A stretch of 5,880 nucleotides of DNA from an uncultured Clostridia bacterium (GTDB lineage: Bacteria > Bacillota > Clostridia > Lachnospirales > Lachnospiraceae). How positions within the stretch are numbered: position 1 is the stretch's first letter; each line of letters starts with the position of its first letter. The translations under genes were made by a program, and so were the position numbers. Below are positions 1 to 5,510 of the stretch, one piece after another. The notes below the pieces were generated by a model. It did not search any database, was not told the origin of the DNA, and saw only the letters and a list, made by a program, of their open reading frames with translations. The stretch is from the NCBI GenBank assembly GCA_946620335.1, contig CAMONF010000020.1:1-5880 (forward strand), in the 5' to 3' direction.

Positions 1-938
1 AGATAAGCCGGCGCAATGTCGAAAACGGTGACGCCGCCGGTCCTGCCCTCGGCATTCAGACGGACGACAGCCCTGGCGTAAGCCGTAAGGACCGAGCCGG
101 TGAATTCGGGGTTGGAATCCAGCTTGAGGCTGTACTCGATGACGTGCTTCATGCCGTTCTGTCCGGTCTCGCCGGTGTAAATGACGCTGCCGCCATGGGG
201 CAGACCGCTGTGCTTCTCCTTCATCTCCTCGGCGGAAATGGAGGTCACAGTGGTGTCATAGTCCGCGAAATAGTTGGGCATGGTCTTGATTTCCTGCTCG
301 ATGCGGGCCTTGTCGGCGCCCTCAGCGGCGACGACGTAGCACTCGCGGGTGTGCTTCTCGCGGGTGGTCAGCTCCGGATTCTCGCCGGCGCGCACGCGGG
401 CGACCGCTTCCGGTACCGGCACAGTGTACTGGCGGGCATCCACCACGCCCTCGATCCGGCGGATGGCGTCGGAGTGGCCCTGGCTCACGCCGCGGCCCCA
501 GAAGGTATAGGCTTCACCGCCGGGCAGGACGGAAGAGGCGTAGAGGCGGTTCAGGGAGAACATGCCCGGATCCCAGCCGCAGGAAATGAGACCAAGCTTG
601 CCCGCGGAGGCTGCAGCCTTGTCGACATTGGCGAAGTGCTGCGGGATGTTGGCGTGGGTGTCAAAGGAGTCGACCACATTGTAGAGGGCCGCATACTTGG
701 GAGTCATGGCCGGAAGGTCCGTGGCGGAACCGCCGCAGATGATGAGGACATCCAGGTCCTCCTGACCGCTCTCGAGAACTTCGGTGCTCTTCACCGGCAC
801 GCCGGGGGTGTTTATTTTGAGGGCGGCCGGGTCCCGACGGGTGTAGACGGCCGCCAGGGTCATGTCCTCATTTCTCGCGATGGCCGCTTCCACGCCGCGG
901 CCAAGGTTGCCATAGCCAAGAATGCCTGCTTTGATCAT
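1..938 (-). CDS. ddh: meso-diaminopimelate D-dehydrogenase, C-terminus cut by window edge
   Basis: NADP-dependent meso-diaminopimelate dehydrogenase. It reductively aminates tetrahydrodipicolinate in one step to meso-diaminopimelate, bypassing the succinylase/acetylase branches, and so feeds lysine and peptidoglycan synthesis in the cytosol. I translated 312 complete codons with no stop. The N-terminus carries a Rossmann motif GYGNLGRG (residues 8-15). Family hallmarks follow in order: GSATD (70-74), VVDSFDTH with D90 and D93, CGWDPGMFS (120-128), FWGRGVSQGHSDA (146-158), and LPHGG with H248. The sequence tracks my memory of the Corynebacterium glutamicum enzyme (about 320 residues) from end to end, so roughly 10-15 C-terminal residues should lie beyond position 1. 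The start is ATG at 938-936, preceded by AGGAGGT at 951-945. It lies 315 bases downstream of serA, too far for tight coupling, and its leader holds a tandem repeat. The family call is near certain; regulation is unknown. Confidence 0.96.
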   Translation of the reverse strand, partial: MIKAGILGYGNLGRGVEAAIARNEDMTLAAVYTRRDPAALKINTPGVPVKSTEVLESGQEDLDVLIICGGSATDLPAMTPKYAALYNVVDSFDTHANIPQHFANVDKAAASAGKLGLISCGWDPGMFSLNRLYASSVLPGGEAYTFWGRGVSQGHSDAIRRIEGVVDARQYTVPVPEAVARVRAGENPELTTREKHTRECYVVAAEGADKARIEQEIKTMPNYFADYDTTVTSISAEEMKEKHSGLPHGGSVIYTGETGQNGMKHVIEYSLKLDSNPEFTGSVLTAYARAVVRLNAEGRTGGVTVFDIAPAY

Positions 939-1050
939 CTGAATACCTCCTGTGATCATATATGTATTGCTTACATCCGGCTTCATTCGCCTTCCGGAAT
1001 CTGAGATCCCCGGGATGGAGCCGGTTCTTTTCTCATGACACAGCGGACCC

Positions 1051-1175
1051 GGCGGCCATATGTGACCATCTCTCAGTGCCGCTCGGCGCCGACTCTACTT
1101 TCATCACGGGCAGGGACCGGTGGCCATATCTGACCCTCCCTCGGTACCGCTTTGCTCAGATCGGCTTTTATCACG
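1051..1175 (-). repeat. two-copy tandem imperfect repeat with conserved stem-loop upstream of ddh
   Basis: Copy A is 1119-1175 (57 bases) and copy B is 1051-1108 (58 bases), offset by 68 bases and separated by 10 bases. By eye about three quarters of positions are identical with one single-base gap. The best-kept parts are the two ends: GGYGGCCATAT...TGACC at one end and ATCACG at the other (plus strand). On the ddh-sense strand each copy carries a hairpin GGTC-loop-GGCC with a six-base loop (AGATAT in A, ACATAT in B). In copy A, flanking AGGGA and TCCCT (1141-1137 and 1116-1112) extend the stem. It could be a tandem RNA element or a pair of quasi-palindromic protein-binding sites about 6.5 helical turns apart. 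No family was recognised. Confidence 0.6.
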
Positions 1176-1211
1176 TATCGAGGCCGGCCTGCTGACGCAG
1201 GGAGTGTTTTT

Positions 1212-1250
1212 GGGAGAGCGGCCATCAGTGGGCCGAATAGCTCCCTCTCC
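1212..1250 (-). repeat. imperfect inverted repeat just downstream of serA
   Basis: Arms GGGAG (1212-1216) and CTCCC (1241-1245) enclose a second stem, CGGCC (1219-1223) with GGCCG (1231-1235). In the serA sense it is followed by AAAAACAC rather than a T-run, so it is not a canonical Rho-independent terminator. It may protect the serA mRNA 3' end or fold as part of the ddh leader. The five Ts at 1207-1211 lie on the wrong side for either strand's terminator. Confidence 0.4.
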
Positions 1251-1253
1251 TGC

Positions 1254-2441
1254 TCACGCCTCAGCCTTGTAGATTTCTCTCACGCGGAGTACGCCTTCGA
1301 TCTCCCAAAGCCGGTCCACAGTGTCGTGGGGCATCGGGGAAGAGAGATCCAGCAGCGTGTACTCATATCCGCCCCGGGCCTTGGACTGGAAGGCCTCGAT
1401 GTTGAGACCGTTGCGGCCGAAGAAGGACGTGATCTGGGAGAGCATGTTGGGAATGTTACGGTGAAGAATGGCCACGCGGGCAGCCGTACGGCAGATGCCC
1501 ATGTCGAGGTCCGGGTAATTCACCGAGTGCTTGATGTTGCCGTTGTCGATATAGTCCTGGAGCTCCAGAACGGCCATGACCGCGCAGTTGTCCTCGGCCT
1601 CCTCGGTGGAAGCGCCCAGGTGGGGCAGGACCACAGCGTTCTTCATCCTGACAGAGAGGGGATTGGCGAAATCGGTCACGTAGCGGGCGACTTTGCCGCT
1701 CTCAAGGGCCTCCGCCATGGCTTCTTCGTCCACCAGGCTGTCCCGGGAGAAGTTGAGGAAACGGACGCCATCCTTCATCTTCGCGATGGCTTCCCGGCCG
1801 ATCATGCCCTTGGTGGCCGGCATGGCCGGCACGTGGATGGTAATGAAATCACTCTTCTCCAGGATCACATCCAGGGCAGGAGCAAAATGAGTGGCCCTGG
1901 ACAGGTGCCAGGCCGCGTCGACGGAGATATAGGGGTCGTACCCATAGACATCCATGCCCAGATCCGCTGCCGCGTTGGCCACCAGGATGCCGATGGCGCC
2001 GAGGCCGATGACGCCGAGGGTCTTGCCCTGGATTTCATTTCCCGCGAAAGCCTTCTTGGCCTTCTCGGCCGACTTGGCGATGTTCTCATCGGAAGCGTTG
2101 TCCCTGACCCAGTCCGCGCCGCCCACGATATCGCGGGCCGCCATCATGAGGCCGGCGATGGCCAGCTCCTTGACGGCGTTGGCGTTGGCGCCGGGGGTGT
2201 TGAAGACGACGATGCCCTGCTCCGCGCAGCGGTCCAGGGGAATATTGTTGACGCCTGCGCCTGCGCGGGCGATGGCCCGAAGGCTGGAAGGAAGTTCCAT
2301 CTCCTTCATGTCGGCGGAGCGGACGAGAACGCCGGCGGCCTCATCCATGTTCTCCACCACGTGAAAGCCTTCGCGCAGCCGGGCAAGGCCAATGGGGCTG
2401 ATGTTGTTCAGGCAGTAAACATTGCGGTCCTTAAGCTTCAT
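1254..2441 (-). CDS. serA: D-3-phosphoglycerate dehydrogenase, single-ACT type
   Basis: Oxidises 3-phosphoglycerate to 3-phosphohydroxypyruvate with NAD, the first committed step of serine synthesis. The protein has 395 residues. The N-terminal substrate-domain segment has VRS (40-42) and RAGAGVNNI (59-67). The Rossmann motif GLGAIG is at 146-151, followed by YDPY with D169. The catalytic Arg is R233 in NFSRD and the catalytic His is H274 in PHLGAS. A C-terminal ACT domain covers about 321-395 and probably binds an amino-acid effector. The usual dehydrogenase Glu (the E of the EP motif) is replaced by N260 in TDFANP. I recall TDFPNP at this place in clostridial SerA proteins, so this looks like a family trait. 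The start ATG (2441-2439) has GGAGG at 2452-2448, six bases away. No serC lies beside it. It is probably transcribed from its own promoter in the AT-rich gap upstream. Confidence 0.93.
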   Translation of the reverse strand: MKLKDRNVYCLNNISPIGLARLREGFHVVENMDEAAGVLVRSADMKEMELPSSLRAIARAGAGVNNIPLDRCAEQGIVVFNTPGANANAVKELAIAGLMMAARDIVGGADWVRDNASDENIAKSAEKAKKAFAGNEIQGKTLGVIGLGAIGILVANAAADLGMDVYGYDPYISVDAAWHLSRATHFAPALDVILEKSDFITIHVPAMPATKGMIGREAIAKMKDGVRFLNFSRDSLVDEEAMAEALESGKVARYVTDFANPLSVRMKNAVVLPHLGASTEEAEDNCAVMAVLELQDYIDNGNIKHSVNYPDLDMGICRTAARVAILHRNIPNMLSQITSFFGRNGLNIEAFQSKARGGYEYTLLDLSSPMPHDTVDRLWEIEGVLRVREIYKAEA

Positions 2442-2667
2442 TTTGATCCTCCATTGCTGGTAAAAACGGATTCTTTGTTCGATTCTGCCCCTAATAGTAC
2501 CATAAATGGCCTTCGCCCTTATATACAGAATATCGCTGAAAAATCCGCCGATGGAGGAAAAAAACTTGTTGCAACTGTTCAGCCTGCCTCTGCCCTCACG
2601 TCACTTTCCCAGCGGATAATGGATATGCCGTCGCTGCCCCTGGGATTATTGTCACTTCGGCCGCACG
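2442..2667 (-). promoter_or_regulatory. cdd-serA intergenic region with probable serA promoter
   Basis: The half nearest serA (about 2460-2570) is visibly richer in A and T than the rest of the window, which fits a promoter. The best -10 candidate in the serA sense is TATATA at 2525-2520, preceded by TG. No good -35 is seen 16-18 bases further up, so the exact site is uncertain. It would leave a leader of roughly 70 bases. A run of seven Ts in the serA sense (2564-2558) follows no strong adjacent hairpin. The half nearest cdd holds the inverted and direct repeats listed separately. No gene is seen here. Confidence 0.35.
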
Positions 2668-2694
2668 TCACTTTATGGGATGGAGGGAGGCAGG
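2583..2694 (-). repeat. inverted and direct repeats around the end of cdd
   Basis: An 8-base inverted repeat, CCTGCCTC (2583-2590) and GAGGCAGG (2687-2694), spans the last codons of cdd and the following gap. Inside it, TCCCA...TGGGA with GCG...CGC forms a further imperfect hairpin (about 2607-2645). The 11-mer CACGTCACTTT occurs twice (2597-2607 and 2664-2674, 67 bases apart), and the second copy contains the cdd stop codon. A shorter GTCACTT is also at 2651-2657. The structure could end or protect the cdd transcript, but the nearest T-run in that sense (2564-2558) is about 18 bases past the stem, so I do not call a classical terminator. Confidence 0.35.
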
Positions 2695-3099
2695 TCCGAA
2701 GCCCATGGGCAGGAGGTCCTTCAGAAGAAAGACCTTGACGGCCCCGTCCTCCCGGGTCAGCAGGACCTCAAAGGTGTCCGGGTCGCAGAATTCCATCATG
2801 ACCTGGCGGCAGACGCCGCAGGGGGCGCAGAAGTCCGCCGCCACCCCGTCAATGCCGCCGGCGATGGCGATTCTCCTGAAGCCTCGCACGCCCTCGGACA
2901 CCGCCTTAAAAAAAGCGGTCCGCTCGGCGCACACCGTCGGTCCGAAGGCCGCGTTCTCAATGTTGCAGCCGGTGTAGATCCGGCCGTCTTCCGTCTCCAA
3001 AGCGGCTCCCACATGGTGGCGGGAATAGGGCGCGTAGGAAAATGCAAGCATCTCCACGGCCTTCCGCGCCAGCTCAGCCGTTCTCCTGTCTTCTTCCAT
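2668..3099 (-). CDS. cdd: cytidine deaminase
   Basis: Zinc enzyme that hydrolytically deaminates cytidine and 2'-deoxycytidine to uridine and deoxyuridine in pyrimidine salvage. The 143 residues match the usual length of the small tetrameric form (about 130-140). NIEN (46-49) matches the nucleoside-binding motif. CAE (57-59) gives zinc ligand C57 and catalytic E59. CAPCGVCRQ (91-99) gives the other two zinc ligands, C91 and C94. The C-terminal LLPMGFGP is typical of the family. The frame stays open upstream to 3207, but the ATG at 3099-3097 is chosen: it has AGGAGG at 3112-3107 and gives the family-length N-terminus, whereas the longer form would run back through the deoC terminator. It follows deoC by 134 bases across that terminator, so its expression may be attenuated or separate. 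Its product feeds Udp in the same cluster. Confidence 0.96.
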   Translation of the reverse strand: MEEDRRTAELARKAVEMLAFSYAPYSRHHVGAALETEDGRIYTGCNIENAAFGPTVCAERTAFFKAVSEGVRGFRRIAIAGGIDGVAADFCAPCGVCRQVMMEFCDPDTFEVLLTREDGAVKVFLLKDLLPMGFGPASLHPIK

Positions 3100-3106
3100 A
3101 GTCGTT

Positions 3107-3112
3107 CCTCCT
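3107..3112 (-). promoter_or_regulatory. cdd ribosome binding site
   Basis: AGGAGG in the cdd sense, seven bases from the ATG at 3099. It settles the start against the longer upstream-open frame. A small hairpin, CTGCC (3136-3132 read in sense) with GGCAG (3124-3120), sits directly upstream and could influence ribosome access. Confidence 0.8.
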
Positions 3113-3164
3113 GTGAATCCTGCCGACGCAGGGCAGCCATACTCAGCTCTCAAGTCCCAGTCGT

Positions 3165-3215
3165 AAAACAATCCGCCGGCGTGCGGCCCCTTTTGGGCAG
3201 CAAGCACGCCGGCGG
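3165..3215 (-). terminator. Rho-independent terminator/attenuator between deoC and cdd
   Basis: A perfect 12-base-pair G+C-rich stem, arms 3215-3204 and 3184-3173, encloses a smaller GCCC/GGGC stem around a short loop. In the minus sense it is followed by ATTGTTTT (3172-3165). This is the clearest terminator in the window. It starts about 19 bases past the deoC stop codon. As cdd belongs functionally with the upstream genes, partial readthrough (lower cdd dosage) or a separate cdd promoter are both possible; I see no convincing promoter in the about 65 bases left before the cdd ribosome binding site. Confidence 0.85.
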
Positions 3216-3233
3216 GAATCCATTCTCTTCAGC

Positions 3234-3890
3234 TTATGCCTCCATGGCCTTGACGATCTTCACGATCCGGCTGGTGCCAAGCCTGTCGGCGCCCAGGGCC
3301 AGGAACTTCTCGGCGTCCTCGATGGAGCTGATGCCGCCGGCCGCCTTGATCTTGAGGTCGGGACCGACATTGGCCGCAAAGAGGGCGATGTCCTCGAAGG
3401 TGGCTCCGCCGGTGGAGAAGCCGGTGGAGGTCTTGATATAGTCCGCGCCCGACTCGGTCACGACCTGGCAGAGGCGGACCTTCTCCTCGTCGGTCAGCAG
3501 GCAGGTCTCGATGATGACCTTGAGGATCTTGCCCTCGGTGGCGGCGCGCACGGCCTTTATTTCCGAGAGGACCTGGTCATAGAGGCCGTCCTTGACCCAG
3601 CCGATGTTGATGACCATGTCGATCTCCGCCGCTCCGTTTTCCACAGCGTCGCGGGCTTCGAAGACCTTGGCGGCCGTGGTGTCATAGCCGTTCGGGAAGC
3701 CAATGACCGTGCAGATGGCCACACGCCCTGCCGCATACTCCGCTGCCTGCTTCACGTAGGAGGCGGGAATGCAGACCGAAGCCGTTCCGTACTGTATTCC
3801 GTCATCGCAGCACTTCCGGATGGCGTCCCATGTGGCGTTCTGGGCGAGGACTGTGTGGTCGACATGCTTTAAGATTTCTTTCACTTCCAT
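3234..3890 (-). CDS. deoC: deoxyribose-phosphate aldolase
   Basis: Class I (Schiff-base) aldolase that cleaves 2-deoxyribose-5-phosphate to glyceraldehyde-3-phosphate and acetaldehyde, the exit of deoxynucleoside catabolism into glycolysis. The 218-residue protein is a TIM barrel of normal family length. DHT is at 11-13, VIGFPNG at 62-68 and IDMVINIG with D91 at 90-97. The Schiff-base lysine is K153 in YIKTSTGFS, and the second active-site lysine is K182 in IKAAGGI, which precedes the phosphate-binding loop. No key residue is missing. The start ATG (3890-3888) has AAAGGAGA at 3905-3898. It follows deoD by 108 bases containing a strong hairpin that ends a few bases before the ribosome binding site, and it is followed by a terminator, so it probably ends the main salvage transcript. 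Confidence 0.97.
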   Translation of the reverse strand: MEVKEILKHVDHTVLAQNATWDAIRKCCDDGIQYGTASVCIPASYVKQAAEYAAGRVAICTVIGFPNGYDTTAAKVFEARDAVENGAAEIDMVINIGWVKDGLYDQVLSEIKAVRAATEGKILKVIIETCLLTDEEKVRLCQVVTESGADYIKTSTGFSTGGATFEDIALFAANVGPDLKIKAAGGISSIEDAEKFLALGADRLGTSRIVKIVKAMEA

Positions 3891-3913
3891 GATACTGTCT
3901 CCTTTATGACTCC

Positions 3914-3952
3914 CAGCGGAGGAGCCTTACCGCTGCCTCCGCTGTTTTTCTT
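3914..3952 (+). terminator. terminator-shaped hairpin on the plus strand, deoD-deoC gap
   Basis: A perfect 9-base-pair stem CAGCGGAGG (3914-3922) / CCTCCGCTG (3936-3944) with a 13-base loop is followed on the plus strand by TTTTTCTT (3945-3952), the classical Rho-independent shape. No plus-strand gene is seen to its left for it to terminate. The first six bases of the left arm can also pair with CCGCTG at 3930-3935, giving two exclusive folds. Read in the deoC sense, the hairpin has no T-run and ends about eight bases before the deoC ribosome binding site, so it may instead affect deoC translation or mRNA processing. Confidence 0.55.
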
Positions 3953-3998
3953 GTGTTTCCGGCAAGGGACGTTTCCCGGTGCGCCGGCGCTCTCCGAT

Positions 3999-4724
3999 TT
4001 ATTCAATCATTTCCAGGGCCAGCTCCATCATCTGGTGGAAGCTGGTCTGGCGGTCCGCCGAGCTGAGGGCCCGGCCGGAATAGATCTCGTCCGAGATGGT
4101 GAAAATACCGAGGCCGCGCTTGCCGGCCTTGGCCGCGTTCATGTAGAGGGCCGCCGCCTCCATCTCGAGGCACAGGACGCCCATGGCTGCCCAGCGTTTC
4201 CAGGCCTCCGGGTCGGCGTCGTAGAAGGCGTCCTCGGAGAGGCAGTTGCCGACTACCACCTTCATGCCCAGCCGCTCAGCAGTCCTGTAGGCCCCGTTCA
4301 GCAGCTTCCAGTCAGCGATGGGGGCGAAGTTGCCCCGCAGATTGTACATTTCCTGCCAGGAGGAGGTGGTGCAGGCCCCCTGGGCCAGGACGACGTCGTG
4401 GACGTGGCAGTTCTCGGAAATGGAACCCGCGGACCCGATCCGCACGATATTGTCCACATCGTAGAAGTTGAACAGCTCGTAGGAGTAGATGCCGATGGAG
4501 GGCATACCCATGCCGCTGCCCATGACGGAGACCGGCTTACCCTTGTAGGTGCCGGTGAAGCCCAGCATGTTGCGGACGCCGTTGACCTGTTTTACATTTT
4601 CCAGGTACTTGTCGGCGACGAATTTGGCCCGAAGGGGGTCTCCCGGCATGAGAACAGTCTTCGCGAAGTCGCCGGGTCTTGCTTCAATATGAGGGGTCGG
4701 TGTACTGGTCGTTGCACTGCTCAT
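3999..4724 (-). CDS. deoD: purine-nucleoside phosphorylase, hexameric DeoD type
   Basis: Reversibly phosphorolyses purine (deoxy)nucleosides to a free base and (deoxy)ribose-1-phosphate. The 241 residues contain TPHIEA (H12), GDPLRAKF (28-35), GSGMGMPSIGIY (69-80), RIGSAG (95-100), EMEAAALY (187-194) and SDE (211-213). Compared from memory with E. coli DeoD at a constant +8 offset, phosphate ligands R32, R51, R95 and S98, sugar-site E187/M188/E189 and catalytic D212 with R225 are all retained. The offset reflects a Ser/Thr-rich N-terminal extension (SSATTST) before the conserved start. The ATG (4724-4722) overlaps the udp TGA as ATGA, and AAGGAGG (4738-4732) lies inside the last udp codons, indicating translational coupling. 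No terminator in its own sense follows before deoC. Confidence 0.96.
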   Translation of the reverse strand: MSSATTSTPTPHIEARPGDFAKTVLMPGDPLRAKFVADKYLENVKQVNGVRNMLGFTGTYKGKPVSVMGSGMGMPSIGIYSYELFNFYDVDNIVRIGSAGSISENCHVHDVVLAQGACTTSSWQEMYNLRGNFAPIADWKLLNGAYRTAERLGMKVVVGNCLSEDAFYDADPEAWKRWAAMGVLCLEMEAAALYMNAAKAGKRGLGIFTISDEIYSGRALSSADRQTSFHQMMELALEMIE

Positions 4725-5509
4725 TTCTTTTCCTCCTTCTCATCTGCTGCCATCATGAGGCGGATGGCTTCTATGCCTGTCCGGATGGCGCCGTCCACGT
4801 CGTGGACCACCGGGTTCTCGAGCCCTGCCTTGGCCCGCTCCTGGTTGGCCATGACCAGGAAGCAGGAGCCGCAGCGTACGCCCAGGTAAGCGGCCACCGT
4901 GAAGAGAGCCGCGCTCTCCATCTCGCTGGCCAGACAGCCAAGTTTCTTCCAGGCCTCCCACTTCTGGGTCAGCTCGTAGGAGACCGGCATGAGTTCCGGC
5001 TGGTGCTGCCCGTAAAAGGAATCCTTGCACTGGACGACGCCCACATGGCTGGCAAATCCCAGGGATGCGGCCGCGTCATGCAGGGCGTTGGTCACCGTAA
5101 AGTCAGCCACCGCAGGGAACTCAATGGGAGCATACTCTTTGGAGGTCCCCTCCATGCGGATGGCGCCGGAAGCGATGACGATGTCTCCGCTCTTCACCGG
5201 CAGCTGCATGCCGCCGCAGGTGCCGACCCGGATGAAGGTCCTTGCCCCGCAGTTCACCAGCTCGGTCATGGCGATGGCCGCGCTGGGGCCGCCGATGCCG
5301 GTGGACGTGACGGAAACCTTCTTCCCATCCAGGGTACCGGTGATGGTGATGTACTCACGGTTGTCCGCTATGAGGACAGGATCGTCAAAATACCGGGCGA
5401 TCTTGGCGCAGCGTTTGGGATCTCCGGGCAGGAGCACGTACTCTCCCACCTCGCCCGGGGCCACCTGAATATGGTACTGCTTTTCCTTGTTCTCCGAATA
5501 GTTGATCAT
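4721..5509 (-). CDS. udp: uridine phosphorylase, NP-I family
   Basis: Phosphorolyses uridine (and probably deoxyuridine/thymidine) to base and (deoxy)ribose-1-phosphate. The 262 residues show the NP-I fold signatures: PGDPKR (28-33), NREY (50-53), STGIGGPS (69-76), RVGTCGG (94-100) and SEMESAAL (195-202). Phosphate ligands R33, R51, R94 and T97 match those of E. coli Udp as I remember it. The base-recognition loop differs: KDSFYGQHQPE (162-172) is one residue shorter and has Q170 where E. coli has R168, and N222-Q223 stands where E. coli has N-R. Uridine is therefore the likely but not proven substrate. The frame is open upstream to 5785, but the ATG at 5509 is chosen because AAGGAGG (5522-5516) precedes it and conserved sequence begins just after. 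The Lys/Glu-rich C-terminus holds the deoD ribosome binding site. Confidence 0.9.
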   Translation of the reverse strand: MINYSENKEKQYHIQVAPGEVGEYVLLPGDPKRCAKIARYFDDPVLIADNREYITITGTLDGKKVSVTSTGIGGPSAAIAMTELVNCGARTFIRVGTCGGMQLPVKSGDIVIASGAIRMEGTSKEYAPIEFPAVADFTVTNALHDAAASLGFASHVGVVQCKDSFYGQHQPELMPVSYELTQKWEAWKKLGCLASEMESAALFTVAAYLGVRCGSCFLVMANQERAKAGLENPVVHDVDGAIRTGIEAIRLMMAADEKEEKK

Positions 5510-5510
5510 A

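Larger units (their letters stand above)
939..1253 (-). other. 315-base serA-ddh intergenic region / probable ddh leader
   Basis: This gap contains no credible gene. On the ddh-sense strand it holds, in order, a long imperfect hairpin just after serA (1245-1212), two tandem copies of a roughly 58-base element (1175-1119 and 1108-1051), a short CCGG-flanked inverted repeat near 999-977, and the ddh ribosome binding site (951-945). AT-rich sequence at about 970-953 could be a -10 region, but I see no convincing -35. The only frames open across the gap are plus-strand antisense frames with no recognisable product. Its length and secondary structure resemble a regulated leader. I compared it from memory with lysine, glycine, THF and c-di-GMP riboswitches and with T-box leaders, and it matches none of them. 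Confidence 0.5.

Noticed and set aside
144..1004. A 286-codon plus-strand open frame opposite ddh
   Set aside because: Antisense shadow: the minus strand encodes a full-length match to the Ddh family.
939..1253. Lysine riboswitch, tandem glycine riboswitch or T-box leader ahead of ddh
   Set aside because: I looked for their remembered core motifs (for example the T-box TGGNACCGCG sequence) and did not find them; the region is left as an unassigned structured leader.
2558..2564. Run of seven Ts (minus sense) as a cdd terminator tail
   Set aside because: Only a weak GTTGCAAC palindrome lies next to it; the larger stem ends about 18 bases earlier, so it does not form a standard terminator.
1152..2738. 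A 528-codon plus-strand open frame antisense to serA
   Set aside because: It lies opposite a clearly real SerA, shows no family motif and has the composition of a reverse-frame shadow in G+C-rich DNA.
3100..3207. Longer cdd start giving a 179-residue protein
   Set aside because: It would place coding sequence inside the terminator stem and has no ribosome binding site, while 3099 has AGGAGG and gives normal length.
3906..4889. A 327-codon plus-strand open frame opposite deoD and udp
   Set aside because: It has no recognisable domain, covers two certain minus-strand genes, and runs through the hairpin/T-run at 3914-3952.
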